In this document: piece by piece, positions 22,677-31,229 of the stretch | Numbering within the stretch: position 1 is the stretch's first letter | Layout of the letters: every line of letters begins with the position of its first letter | Assembly: GCF_902489365.1 (NCBI RefSeq) | Contig: NZ_CABTZR010000019.1 | Coordinates: forward strand, 1 to 35,442 | Reading direction: 5' to 3' | Length of the DNA: 35,442 nt | Source: an uncultured Corynebacterium sp. | GTDB lineage: Bacteria; Actinomycetota; Actinomycetes; Mycobacteriales; Mycobacteriaceae | The notes under the pieces: model-generated | What the model saw: only the letters and a program-made list of their open reading frames with translations | Database searches by the model: none | What the model was told of the DNA's origin: nothing | Position numbers and translations under genes: made by a program

Positions 22677-23732
22677 CTAGCTGCTTTCCTTGCCCTCAAT
22701 GAGGGCCAGAATACGCTCAAAGTCTTCCTGATCACCGAATTCGACGACCATCTTGCCCTTGCGCTTGCCCATGGTGACGGTGACCTTGGTGTCGAAGCGA
22801 TCTGCCAGACGTTCAGCGGAATCGGTGAAGAACTGCGCCTGTGGGGCGGCAGGCTTCTTCGTCGGCTCGGCCGGCTTACCGTCACGCTTGTACAGGGTGA
22901 CAGCTTCCTCCGTGGCGCGCACAGACAGGCCCTCGGCCACAATGCGGTTGGCAATGAGCTCCATGGCCTCGGCATCCGGCAGGCCTAGCAGCGCGCGGGC
23001 ATGGCCACCGGACAAAGTGCCCGCGGCAACGCGCTTCTGCACATTGACCGGCAGCTTGAGCAAGCGAATCATGTTGGTGACCTGCGGGCGGGAGCGGCCG
23101 ATGCGATCAGCCAATTCGTTCTGGGTCACGCCGAATTCTTCCAGCAGCTGCTGATAGGCGTGAGCCTCTTCCAGCGGGTTGAGTTGCACGCGGTGGATGT
23201 TCTCCAAAAGCGCGTCCCGCAGGAGGTCATCATCCTTGGTATCGCGCACAATGGCCGGGATGGTGGCCAGGCCCGCCTTGGAGGAGGCGCGCCAGCGGCG
23301 CTCACCCATGATGAGCTCGAAGCCGCCCTCCTCAGCGGGGCGTACAACGACCGGTTGCAGCAGGCCAAACTCCTTGATGGAGTGGACCAGCTCCGCTAGC
23401 TCATCCTCGTCGAAGACAGAACGTGGCTGCTTCGGGTTGGGCATGATGTCCCCGACGGAAATCTCGCGGTACGTCGCCCCAATCACCGAAGGTTTCGCCT
23501 GGCGCTTCTTCGAGCCAGTGGACTGCTGGATGGTCGGCGCACCCTGCACCCTTTTCGTGCCACCATCCTTAGGAGTGCCGGCGGATGCGCCGAGGATAAT
23601 GTCAGCCGCCGAATCCCCGAGACGCGGCTTGCGGGACGGCGCACCCGGGCCAGACGGAATGAGCGCGGCCAGTCCCTTGCCCAGGCCGCCTTGGCGCTGC
23701 TCCGGCTTCTGGTCTGCCTTCTTATCTGCCAC
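22677..23732 (-). CDS. parB: Chromosome partitioning protein ParB
   Basis: 351 residues. The N-terminal GGLGKGLAALIP (15-26) is the ParA-contact motif. The CTP-binding ParB/Srx domain carries GERRWRA (143-149) and ENIHRVQLNPLEEA (177-190). A helix-turn-helix (about 201-225, TQNELADRIGRSRPQVTNMI) reads parS, and the C-terminal 60 residues form the dimer domain. ParB loads on parS sites, slides as a CTP clamp, and recruits SMC. A parS-like site lies in this window at 1815-1830. It is encoded 6 bp after parA, and the next gene starts 6 bp after it, so this is one tight operon. Confidence 0.96.
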   Translation of the reverse strand: MADKKADQKPEQRQGGLGKGLAALIPSGPGAPSRKPRLGDSAADIILGASAGTPKDGGTKRVQGAPTIQQSTGSKKRQAKPSVIGATYREISVGDIMPNPKQPRSVFDEDELAELVHSIKEFGLLQPVVVRPAEEGGFELIMGERRWRASSKAGLATIPAIVRDTKDDDLLRDALLENIHRVQLNPLEEAHAYQQLLEEFGVTQNELADRIGRSRPQVTNMIRLLKLPVNVQKRVAAGTLSGGHARALLGLPDAEAMELIANRIVAEGLSVRATEEAVTLYKRDGKPAEPTKKPAAPQAQFFTDSAERLADRFDTKVTVTMGKRKGKMVVEFGDQEDFERILALIEGKESS

Positions 23733-23738
23733 GGTGTC

Positions 23739-24587
23739 CTATCCTTCCAATTCCGCGAAAATCTCTGGGCTCACGCCGATGGCACCCGTGGTGGGGTGTG
23801 GCGTGTAGTCCCCACGCTTATCCAACTCGCGCGCGGCGGCGGAGTAGGCGCGAGCGCCTGTCGACGACGGGTCATAAGCGATAACCGTCTTACCATAGCC
23901 CGGCGCCTCCGAAACGCGCACAGAACGCGGGATGACGTTGCCCAAAACGACGGCGCCGAATTGCTCACGCACCTCGTTGGCCACCTGCTCAGCCAGCTTG
24001 GTGCGAGCATCAAACATGGTGAGCAGCACGCCGGAGATGTGGAGGTCCTCGTTAAGGTGTTCCCGAATCATGGAAATATTTCCCAACAACTGGCCCACGC
24101 CCTCCAGCGCGTAGTACTCGCACTGGATGGGAATAATAACTTCTTCTGCACACGTCATCGCATTGATGGTGAGCAGGCCCAATGAAGGCGGGCAGTCAAT
24201 GAACACGTACTCGAAACCGTGCTCCTCCAAAAAACCATTGTGGAGGGCATCGTAAAGGCGGAATTCGCGGCGAACCAGCGAAACCATTTCGATCTCAGCG
24301 CCGGCCAGATCAATGGTGGCAGGAATGCAGTAGAGGTTCTCATCGTCGGGGCAGTGCTGCATTGCTTCGTCCGCGCTGCAATCACCCAACAAAACCTCAT
24401 AGCTGGATTTGGTACCGGAGGTATGCTCCGCGCCTACCGCGGTAGAGGCGTTGCCCTGCGGGTCCAAGTCGATCACCAGGACCTTCTTACCGGCCTCAGC
24501 GAGCGCGGCGGCAAGGTTGACGGCGGAGGTGGTTTTACCCACGCCACCCTTCTGGTTCGCGATGGTGATAAGACGAGGATGAGTCAT
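23739..24587 (-). CDS. parA: Chromosome partitioning ATPase ParA
   Basis: 282 residues. The deviant Walker A motif K13-G-G-V-G-K18-T19 in IANQKGGVGKTTSAVNLA marks the ParA/MinD family. VLVIDLDPQGNAST gives the A' motif and YVFIDCPPSLGLLT the Walker B. It is an ATP-dependent dimer that binds DNA non-specifically and moves ParB-parS complexes. No N-terminal DNA-binding domain is present, as expected for a chromosomal (type Ib-like, Soj) member. Its start lies 10 bp beyond the rsmG stop. Confidence 0.96.
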   Translation of the reverse strand: MTHPRLITIANQKGGVGKTTSAVNLAAALAEAGKKVLVIDLDPQGNASTAVGAEHTSGTKSSYEVLLGDCSADEAMQHCPDDENLYCIPATIDLAGAEIEMVSLVRREFRLYDALHNGFLEEHGFEYVFIDCPPSLGLLTINAMTCAEEVIIPIQCEYYALEGVGQLLGNISMIREHLNEDLHISGVLLTMFDARTKLAEQVANEVREQFGAVVLGNVIPRSVRVSEAPGYGKTVIAYDPSSTGARAYSAAARELDKRGDYTPHPTTGAIGVSPEIFAELEG

Positions 24588-24597
24588 GCCGTCTACT

Positions 24598-25227
24598 TTA
24601 GTTCACGCGCGGGACACGAATAATCGTGGTGCCGTGGATGGTCATGACCTCGGCTTTTCCGCCACCGGCGCGCTTGATATCCGCAGCGTCGCGCTCCAGC
24701 TCCTCATGCACTGAGGAGCCCTTGAGAGCGATCATCTCGCCGCCTTTACGCACCAGCGGCAGGGACCACTTGGCCAGTTTGCCCAGCGGGGCCACGGCGC
24801 GGGAGGTCACGATGTCTGCGCCCTGGACGGCCTTCTTCACCGGACCTTCCTCGGCGCGGCCGCGGATGACAGTGACGTTGTCCAGCCCCAGTAGGTCGAC
24901 GACCTCGTTGAGGTAGGTCGAGCGCTTGAGCAAAGGCTCGATGAGAGTGATCTTCAGATCAGGGCGCGCGATAGCGAGCGGGATGCCGGGCAGACCGGCG
25001 CCACTGCCGACGTCGATAAGCGTGGCGCCCTGCGGCATTACCTCCGCGACCACAGCACAGTTAATAAGATGGCGCTCCCACAGGCGCGGGACCTCGCGGG
25101 GGCCTATAAAACCACGGGTGGACCCGTCCGTCGCCAGCGAATCGTGGTATTTCTGCGCGAGCGGCAGACGCGATCCGAAGACGTCAGACGGGTCCAGTGG
25201 CACAGTGTCGGACACAGATTCAGTCAC
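24598..25227 (-). CDS. rsmG: 16S rRNA (guanine-N7) methyltransferase RsmG
   Basis: 209 residues from a GTG at 25227 with AGGAG 8 nt upstream. WERHLIN (50-56) and the SAM-binding loop IDVGSGAGLPG (71-81) are RsmG hallmarks, as are the TSRAVAPL and LKGSS blocks. It methylates N7 of G527 (E. coli numbering) in 16S rRNA; loss gives low-level streptomycin resistance in many bacteria. It lies in the rpmH-to-parB gene run, 23 bp after yidC. Confidence 0.95.
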   Translation of the reverse strand: MTESVSDTVPLDPSDVFGSRLPLAQKYHDSLATDGSTRGFIGPREVPRLWERHLINCAVVAEVMPQGATLIDVGSGAGLPGIPLAIARPDLKITLIEPLLKRSTYLNEVVDLLGLDNVTVIRGRAEEGPVKKAVQGADIVTSRAVAPLGKLAKWSLPLVRKGGEMIALKGSSVHEELERDAADIKRAGGGKAEVMTIHGTTIIRVPRVN

Positions 25228-25250
25228 TGTGAAAACTCCTGGGTTAATTT

Positions 25251-26240
25251 CTAGTTATTGTTCTTACGGCGCTGCTTCTTGGAGCGATTGTCCTTCTTGC
25301 GTGCACCCGGCTTCGGCGCGGACGTGCGCTTGAGCTCAGCCTTAGCGGCTGCCTCTTCTTCTTCCTCGCGGTCCATCTTGGCGTAGACGATACGGGTCTG
25401 GAAGAAGGTCCACACGGTGTTGGCCAGCATGTAAAAGAGCAGACCGATGGGCCAGATGAAGCCGGAGAAGACCAGCATCGCCGGCATAAACCACAGCATC
25501 ATCTTGTTCATCATGGCCATCTGCTGCTGCATCATCTCTGCATTCTGGCCCTGCGGGGTGGCGGTCTTGCCGGCGGCGCGACGCGCCTCCTGGCGGTTGA
25601 GCGACATGCGGGCATTGAAGTGCGTAAGCGTCGCAATGATGGCAATGAGCGGCACGATAATAACGGCCGCTTGGGCAGTGGTGGTTTCCTTAACGATCTC
25701 TAGACCGGAGTTCAGACGCAGGTTGGCCACCAGTGGCACACCGAAGATCTTCGCATCCACGAATTGCTTTACCAGCTCGGGCTCGAAAATGTAGTTGGCG
25801 ATGGAGGCGTTCATTTCCTCCGACATCGCCTCACCGGCTGGGTGTCCGATGCCACCGGCGACGGCCACGGTGCGGTCGAAGGAACGCAGCACGTGGAAGA
25901 GACCAATGAACATGGGGATCTGCGCGAACATGGGCAGGCAGCCCGCCACGGGGCGAACGCCAGCTTCCTTGTAGATGCGCTGCATCTCCTGCGCCGCCTT
26001 GGTCTGGTCATTGGCGTACTTGGTGCGCAGTTCTTGGATTTGCGGCTGGATCTCCTGCATCTTGCGTGAAGAGCGCAGCTGGGTGATGGTCGGCTTGACC
26101 ATGATGGCCTTGAGCGTCCACGTCAGCAGGACGATGGCGATGATCCAGGTTCCGCCCCATGCGGAATCAAGAACGAAGCTCAAGAGCCAATGCCAGAACC
26201 ACAAGACGGCTGAAATTGGCCAATAGATGAAATTAAGCAC
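25251..26240 (-). CDS. yidC: Membrane protein insertase YidC
   Basis: 329 residues from a GTG at 26240, 9 bp after yidD. An N-terminal helix (FIYWPISAVLWFWHWLLSFV) precedes the conserved core. WIIAIVLLTWTLKAIMVKPT comes first, then the coiled cytoplasmic hairpin (QEIQPQIQELRTKY), then CLPMFAQIPMFIGLF, and final helices near MMNKMMLWFMPAMLV and WPIGLLFYMLAN. The large periplasmic domain of Gram-negative YidC is absent, as in Gram-positives. The tail is very basic (KKDNRSKKQRRKNNN), likely touching the ribosome. It inserts membrane proteins alone or with Sec. No jag/khpB gene follows before rsmG, unlike mycobacteria. Confidence 0.95.
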   Translation of the reverse strand: MLNFIYWPISAVLWFWHWLLSFVLDSAWGGTWIIAIVLLTWTLKAIMVKPTITQLRSSRKMQEIQPQIQELRTKYANDQTKAAQEMQRIYKEAGVRPVAGCLPMFAQIPMFIGLFHVLRSFDRTVAVAGGIGHPAGEAMSEEMNASIANYIFEPELVKQFVDAKIFGVPLVANLRLNSGLEIVKETTTAQAAVIIVPLIAIIATLTHFNARMSLNRQEARRAAGKTATPQGQNAEMMQQQMAMMNKMMLWFMPAMLVFSGFIWPIGLLFYMLANTVWTFFQTRIVYAKMDREEEEEAAAKAELKRTSAPKPGARKKDNRSKKQRRKNNN

Positions 26241-26249
26241 GAGAGTTAT

Positions 26250-26528
26250 TTACCTCAGTTGTTGTTTGGTCGGTACCGGATCAAACCCGCCCGGGTGCCA
26301 GGGACCGCACTTGCATAACCTGGCAAGCGCCATGCCCGTTCCCTTGACGGCTCCATGGATGGAGATGGCCTCGAGGGCATAGGCACTGCACGTCGGTTCA
26401 AAACGACAGGTGGAGACCATCTTAAGGCCTGACACATGCTTTTGGTAGAAGCGCACCCAGTAAACCAAGACCCTGCCGAACCCACGGGCTTCGGGGATCT
26501 CGTGGCCTTGGGAGTTCAGATATCCCAT
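26250..26528 (-). CDS. yidD: Membrane protein insertion efficiency factor YidD
   Basis: 92 residues. The core YQKHVSGLKMVSTCRFEPTC, followed by SAYALEAISIHGA and CGPWHPGGFDPVP, is the YidD (DUF37) signature with its conserved cysteines. It is a small membrane-associated protein that helps YidC-dependent insertion. The chosen ATG overlaps the end of rnpA by 13 bp; a later internal start near the GFGRVL segment cannot be excluded, since the first 16 residues are not family-conserved. Placement between rnpA and yidC is the usual bacterial order. Confidence 0.93.
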   Translation of the reverse strand: MGYLNSQGHEIPEARGFGRVLVYWVRFYQKHVSGLKMVSTCRFEPTCSAYALEAISIHGAVKGTGMALARLCKCGPWHPGGFDPVPTKQQLR

Positions 26529-26884
26529 GTGCTTAACGCTTTGCGGATATCACGCTCAAGACGCTGGCTGGTGGCCTCACTGCTGGCAGGCAGCGCACGG
26601 ATAACGATGTCGACATTGGCGGGTAAAGCTTTCCCGTTGACTCCATCGCGCATGAGCGACATGCACACATGACGAAGCCGCCGGGAGGTGCGGTGGCGAA
26701 CCACGGCATTCCCGACGGCTTTCGACACAATGAGGCCGAACCGCGGCCCAGTGGCCGCGATGTCGTCTTCACCGTCATTAAAGCGCAAATGCACGACGGC
26801 AGTGCGCGTGCCCGCCCGGCGCCCGCCCTTGATGGTCCGCCGAAACTGCCTCGGGGACGTGAGCTTGTGCTGGGCTGGAAGCAT
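26516..26884 (-). CDS. rnpA: Ribonuclease P protein component
   Basis: 122 residues, basic. The RNR-type motif appears as GNAVVRHRTSRRLRH following RFGLIVSKAV, and the start HKLTSPRQFRRTIKGGRRAG is typical of RnpA. It is the protein subunit of RNase P and helps the RNA bind pre-tRNA to remove 5' leaders. It starts 3 bp after the rpmH stop codon and overlaps the yidD start, so the three are one transcript. Confidence 0.95.
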   Translation of the reverse strand: MLPAQHKLTSPRQFRRTIKGGRRAGTRTAVVHLRFNDGEDDIAATGPRFGLIVSKAVGNAVVRHRTSRRLRHVCMSLMRDGVNGKALPANVDIVIRALPASSEATSQRLERDIRKALSTWDI

Positions 26885-26887
26885 GAA

Positions 26888-27031
26888 TTAAGCGGTGAGC
26901 TTAGCGCGACCCTTCTTGCGACGAGCAGCGACGATAGCGCGGCCGGCGCGGGTGCTCATGCGGGTACGGAAGCCGTGCTTGCGAGCGCGACGACGGTTGT
27001 TCGGCTGGAAGGTACGCTTACCCTTTGCCAC
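26888..27031 (-). CDS. rpmH: 50S ribosomal protein L34
   Basis: 47 residues from a GTG at 27031, preceded by AAGGAG at the right distance. The sequence AKGKRTFQPNNRRRARKHGF, then RTRMSTRAGRAIVAARR, is unmistakable L34. The open frame continues upstream to 27193, but that part is non-conserved and comes before the ribosome-binding site. It is first in the rpmH-rnpA-yidD-yidC run, divergent from dnaA. Confidence 0.97.
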   Translation of the reverse strand: MAKGKRTFQPNNRRRARKHGFRTRMSTRAGRAIVAARRKKGRAKLTA

Positions 27032-27455
27032 GATTAACTCCTTGAAGTTGTAGGTGGATGGCACAGCCCAGCGCCAGCGACGCTCGGGCTTAAACATCCA
27101 CTGATGAATGGTGTACGTGGGGATGAGGCTTCGCACGTGAAGCGCCATGAGGCGTGGCGAGGCATTCCCACATGCAACATGTGCACCATGCACTGTTGCG
27201 ATAGACCATCACAGGTTACGTGACAGGTAGCGCGCTAAACAAATCGACACACTGGGTGTCCCCGAAATTACAAGGATGTTTTTATCCGCAGCTAGAGCGC
27301 CACTTTTCACCCACATGCTGCGCGGTCAATGTCTCCTCCCACCGACCGTGGCACGGACGAGCCGCGGTCGCGCCAGGCGTGCAGAGAAGTGCGTTAGACA
27401 GCATCCCCATAACGCGGTACAACTGAGGAATCTAATTCCACAGCCGCCCACAGGG
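27032..27455. promoter_or_regulatory. rpmH leader and upstream region
   Basis: This is the 5' region of the rpmH operon. The AAGGAG site lies close to the GTG. One DnaA-box-like TTATCCGCA (27282-27290, one mismatch) is present. No promoter could be placed with confidence, and the short open frames here are not supported as genes. Confidence 0.4.
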
Positions 27456-27588
27456 TGTGGATAACTCTCAATCTTAACTTGAGACTTTTGCCATTTACGC
27501 AGGTCACCTGCATTAAGGAGCCGATGTAAAGTTATCCACAGCCATGAGATAGGCTGTGGATAAACCACCTATTCACACCTGTGGATAA
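27456..27588. other. DnaA-box cluster upstream of dnaA
   Basis: Four perfect TTATCCACA boxes are present: 27456-27464 (minus), 27532-27540 (plus), 27555-27563 (minus) and 27580-27588 (minus). They lie 240-370 bp upstream of the dnaA start. Such clusters serve DnaA autoregulation and may be part of the origin. Confidence 0.85.
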
Positions 27589-27590
27589 CT

Positions 27591-27619
27591 TTGTGGAATC
27601 CGAGGTTACACACTAAAAC
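27591..27619 (+). promoter_or_regulatory. Candidate dnaA promoter
   Basis: TTGTGG (27591-27596) and TAAAAC (27614-27619) are 17 bp apart, immediately downstream of the DnaA-box cluster. The match to consensus is only partial. The rest of the gap to the dnaA start (27620-27827) shows no other clear feature. Confidence 0.35.
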
Positions 27620-27827
27620 ATCGTGTGGAATCCCCAGTGGAAATCACAAGAAATTGGAATTTCCGCATCCCCGTCTCTCCCTCATCCGTCCATCCGTCCC
27701 CGATCCAACCCACAGTCACGCAGTACATACTGCGGCCCTGAAGCCTCTCTTTTGGGCACGTAAGTAGCTGTGGCCGGCCTCATCCGCCGGCACCGCGTGG
27801 CCGTGAAGCACACAGAAGGTAGGCGTT

Positions 27828-29468
27828 TTGTCTGATCCGCAAGCAGCCCTCAGGGCCAGCTGGAAAGCTGTGGTCAGTGATCTGCTGGCACAGTCCGAAC
27901 AACCGAACTCGGACGTTCCCAACTTCACCCACAGCCAACGCCTCAACCTCCAGCTCGTAGAACCCATCATGATCGGGGATGGCTACGCGTTGATTGCCGC
28001 CCCGCACGAGAATGCCAAGAGTGTTCTTGAGGCTGAGCTGGGGGAGTACATCACCCGCGCTCTGTCGCAGCACATGGGCCGGCCGTGTTCCTTGGCCGTG
28101 ACCATTGCCGCGCCCCCGCAGCCTGCTCCGCAGGAAGAGCCCGAAGCTCCCGCGCCCCAACGCCCCATTCAAACCGAGGCACCGGAGTACGGCATGGGCC
28201 ACCAGGCTCAGTCTTTCCAGCAAGCCATGCCGCCCACGCCACCGGCCCAGCCGGCCCAACCCGCTCATCACCAGCCGCGCTCGTGGGATGCCGCGCATTC
28301 CCCGGCCAGTCTGGATGAGTTGGCGCAGCACTACAGCGAGCAGCAGAGCACCGCTCCCAGCGGCTACCCGGACTACTCGGAGGCAGCCGGCGCGCGGATT
28401 CCGCGCGAGGAACCCGCGCATAACCCGAACCACGAAAAGTCTCTCAACCCGAAACACACTTTTGAGAACTTCGTCATCGGTTCCTCCAACCGTTTTGCCA
28501 ACGGTGCCGCCGTGGCGGTAGCGGAAAACCCCGCCCGCGCCTATAACCCGCTCTTTATTTGGGGCGGCTCCGGGCTGGGCAAGACGCACCTGTTGCACGC
28601 AGCCGGCAATTACGCCCAGGTCCTGCACCCAGGCCTGCGGGTGAAGTACGTGTCCTCGGAGGAATTCACCAACGATTACATCAACTCGCTGCGTGATGAC
28701 CGCCAGGAGTCCTTCAAGCGCCGCTACCGCAACCTGGACATCCTCATGGTCGATGACATCCAGTTCTTAGAAGGCAAGGAATCCACGCAGGAAGAGTTCT
28801 TCCACACCTTTAATGCCCTGCACCAGGCCAACAAGCAGATCATTTTGTCTTCCGACCGCCCGCCGAAGCAGCTAACGACGCTGGAGGATCGCCTCCGCAC
28901 CCGCTTCGAGGGTGGTCTGATTACGGATATTCAGCCACCAGACTTAGAAACCCGCATCGCCATCCTCATGAAGAAGGCTTCAGCGGACGGCACAGACGTC
29001 GATCGCTCGGTCCTCGAGCTCATCGCCTCCCGCTTCGAATCCTCAATTCGCGAGCTGGAAGGCGCGCTCATTCGTGTGTCTGCCTATTCTTCCCTGGTCA
29101 ATGAACCGATCAGCCTAGAGATGGCGGAGATTGCCCTGCACGATTTGGCCCCTGATTCTGCAGATCGCCAGATCACCGCGGCGGCCATCATCGAGGTCAC
29201 GGCAGACTACTTCAACATCGACGTGGACACCCTGCGCGGTTCCGGTAAGAAGCGGGCCGTTGCTCACGCCCGCCAGCTGGCTATGTACCTGTGCCGCGAA
29301 CTCACCGAGCTGTCCCTGCCGAAGATCGGTGATCAGTTCGGCGGCAAGGACCACACCACCGTCATCTATGCTGACCGCAAGATCCGCAAGGAGATGACAG
29401 AAAACCGCAACACCTACGACGAGATCCAGGCGCTGACTCAGCGCGTGAAGAACCACAACCAGCGCTAG
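27828..29468 (+). CDS. dnaA: Chromosomal replication initiator DnaA
   Basis: 546 residues from a TTG start (27828) with AGAAGGTAGG just upstream; no in-frame ATG or GTG fits better. Domain I (1-85) contains the W-K-A-V-V-S-D-L-L helix. Domain II (about 85-205) is a long Pro/Gln/Ala-rich linker, as in other actinobacteria. Domain III is AAA+ with Walker A G246-GSGLGKT253 and Walker B DILMVDDIQFL. Domain IV ends with the DnaA-box reading signature GGKDHTTVIYADRKI (about 505-519). DnaA-ATP binds the TTATCCACA boxes on both sides of the gene and opens the origin. A strong terminator follows at 29487-29544. Confidence 0.97.
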   Translation: MSDPQAALRASWKAVVSDLLAQSEQPNSDVPNFTHSQRLNLQLVEPIMIGDGYALIAAPHENAKSVLEAELGEYITRALSQHMGRPCSLAVTIAAPPQPAPQEEPEAPAPQRPIQTEAPEYGMGHQAQSFQQAMPPTPPAQPAQPAHHQPRSWDAAHSPASLDELAQHYSEQQSTAPSGYPDYSEAAGARIPREEPAHNPNHEKSLNPKHTFENFVIGSSNRFANGAAVAVAENPARAYNPLFIWGGSGLGKTHLLHAAGNYAQVLHPGLRVKYVSSEEFTNDYINSLRDDRQESFKRRYRNLDILMVDDIQFLEGKESTQEEFFHTFNALHQANKQIILSSDRPPKQLTTLEDRLRTRFEGGLITDIQPPDLETRIAILMKKASADGTDVDRSVLELIASRFESSIRELEGALIRVSAYSSLVNEPISLEMAEIALHDLAPDSADRQITAAAIIEVTADYFNIDVDTLRGSGKKRAVAHARQLAMYLCRELTELSLPKIGDQFGGKDHTTVIYADRKIRKEMTENRNTYDEIQALTQRVKNHNQR

Positions 29469-29486
29469 AACCGCACGGCGCTTGGC

Positions 29487-29544
29487 GACGCCCCCTCCCA
29501 CCCCGCACAACCTCCCCGCGGGCGTGGGCTGGGGCGTCTTTTTT
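29487..29544 (+). terminator. Intrinsic terminator of dnaA
   Basis: GACGCCCC (29487-29494) pairs with GGGGCGTC (29531-29538), with further pairing of CCCAC/GTGGG and CCCGC/GCGGG inside, followed by TTTTTT (29539-29544). This separates dnaA from dnaN transcription. Confidence 0.9.
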
Positions 29545-29886
29545 GATCGGCGAAAACTTATCCACATAGTTATTCACAGCTGTGTAATTCCACTGTTGTA
29601 ATTCGTAGATCCTCATCACATTTTCTTCTTCCACAGCAGATCAGCGGCTCCTTTGGCCTTGTGAGCAACCCTGTGATCAGCAGCGATAGATCTGGGGATG
29701 GATTGTGGATAACTTCGGCCCCGACCGAGTTACTCACATTTCTTGTCATTTGATCACAGTGATCTCACACCCTGACTCACAGATCGGTTGGCGGCTGAGA
29801 GCTTGGCCTTTGCTGGGTTGTCCACAGATCCCACAGCGCTTATTACTACTCCTATTTTGTTTTCTCCCTAACTAAGAAGAAAGAGG
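29545..29886. other. oriC: Probable oriC: dnaA-dnaN intergenic region with DnaA boxes
   Basis: Perfect DnaA boxes lie at 29558-29566 (plus) and 29704-29712 (minus). Near-matches are TTATTCACA (29570-29578), TTGTCCACA (29818-29826), TTACTCACA (29730-29738) and TTGCTCACA (minus, 29660-29668). An AT-rich stretch at about 29840-29885 could be the unwinding element. In studied actinobacteria the origin lies in this interval. A palindrome GATCACAGTGATC (29752-29764) is also present. Confidence 0.75.
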
Positions 29887-30042
29887 ATGTGTGTGATTCG
29901 CCAGCGACCAGCCTGGCCGCGCGGTCTCATCGAGGGCCGAAGAGGGCGAATGACAAAACTCCTGTGGTTCGGTGCTGATCCTGTAAGTTGGAGTGAGCTT
30001 GCAAGAATCTTCCATCCGGAACTAGAGGAGCGTCTCATCACC

Positions 30043-31224
30043 ATGGAGCAGTCCGTGTCATTTCGCGTTGCCAAAGATGACCTCGCCAACGCTGTCGCGT
30101 GGGTTGCGCGCAGCCTACCATCGAAGGTCACCCAGCCGGTGCTGCGCGCCATGCTGATCACCGCGGATGACAATGGTTTGGAATTCACAGGCTTCGACTA
30201 CGAGGTGTCCACTCGCGTGCGCATCGCCGGCATGGTCGATGAGCCGGGCCGTATCGCGGTGGCCGGTAAGTTGCTCTCTGACATCGTGGCCTCCTTGCCC
30301 AACAAGGAAATTGAGATGACGCAGGAGGACAACAAGGTTCTCCTGGTTTGTGGTTCCTCACGCTTCGAGCTTCCGCTTATCCCGCTGGATGATTATCCCC
30401 AGTTGCCGGTCCTTCCGGAGGTCACCGGTACCATCAACCCGCAGCTTTTCGTGGAAGCCATCAGCCAGGTCGTCGCCGCTGCTGGCAAGGATGACACCCT
30501 GCCCATGCTCACCGGCGTGCACATCGACATCAATGGCTCCCACGTGCAGATGACGGCGACGGACCGCTTCCGCCTGGCCATGCGTACCTTCGAGTGGGAT
30601 CCGGTTTCCCCCGACGTGGAGGCTAAGCTTCTCGTCCCAGCCAAGACGCTGCAGGAGACCGGCCGCTCCCTCGACACGCACCTCAACATCCCGGTGGAGA
30701 TCGCCGTGGGCACCGGTGAGAACATCGCGGCCGAGGGCCTGTTTGGCCTGCATGCCGATAACCGCGAGACCACCACGCGTATGCTCGATGCGGATTTCCC
30801 GAATGTGGCACCCCTGCTGCCCAAGACCCACACGGCCATGGCCAGCATTGAAGTTGCTCCGCTGCAGGAAGCCATCCGCCGTGTGTCCCTGCTGACGGAC
30901 CGCAACGCCCAGATCCGCATGGAGTTCAGCGAAGGTGAAGTGACCTTGGCCGCCGGCGCCGATTCCGGCCGCGCGAGCGAGTCCCTGCCTTGTGCTTTCA
31001 ATGGTCGCGATAACTTCGTCATTGCGTTTAACCCGTCCTACCTCAAGGATGGCTTGGCCGTGGTCCACACGGACCGCGTGGTCTTCGGCTTTACCGAGCC
31101 CTCGCGCCCGGCGATTATGATTCCGGAGCCGGAGGAGCTGCCGGAGGCCAACGAGGATGGCTCGTTCCCCACCCCGGAGACTGACTTCACCTACCTGCTG
31201 ATGCCAGTGCGCTTGCCGGGCTAG
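30043..31224 (+). CDS. dnaN: DNA polymerase III beta subunit (sliding clamp)
   Basis: 393 residues from the ATG at 30043. The start was chosen because MEQSVSFRVAKDDLANAVAW matches the usual N-terminus. The frame is open to 29887, but the extra 52 residues are not clamp-like. AGAGGAG lies 12 nt upstream, rather far. Three beta-clamp repeats of about 120-130 residues are present, and the end FTYLLMPVRLPG is the classical clamp C-terminus. The dimeric ring tethers the polymerase to DNA. recF starts 5 bp after the stop. Confidence 0.96.
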   Translation: MEQSVSFRVAKDDLANAVAWVARSLPSKVTQPVLRAMLITADDNGLEFTGFDYEVSTRVRIAGMVDEPGRIAVAGKLLSDIVASLPNKEIEMTQEDNKVLLVCGSSRFELPLIPLDDYPQLPVLPEVTGTINPQLFVEAISQVVAAAGKDDTLPMLTGVHIDINGSHVQMTATDRFRLAMRTFEWDPVSPDVEAKLLVPAKTLQETGRSLDTHLNIPVEIAVGTGENIAAEGLFGLHADNRETTTRMLDADFPNVAPLLPKTHTAMASIEVAPLQEAIRRVSLLTDRNAQIRMEFSEGEVTLAAGADSGRASESLPCAFNGRDNFVIAFNPSYLKDGLAVVHTDRVVFGFTEPSRPAIMIPEPEELPEANEDGSFPTPETDFTYLLMPVRLPG

Positions 31225-31229
31225 GCCAT

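Noticed and set aside
27128..27145. Second parS-like site around CACGTG at 27134
   Set aside because: Only the central CACGTG and a few flanking bases match; the TTT/AAA arms of parS are not present.
29887..30042. 52-residue N-terminal extension of dnaN
   Set aside because: The extension is not clamp-like, and the conserved N-terminus begins at the ATG at 30043.
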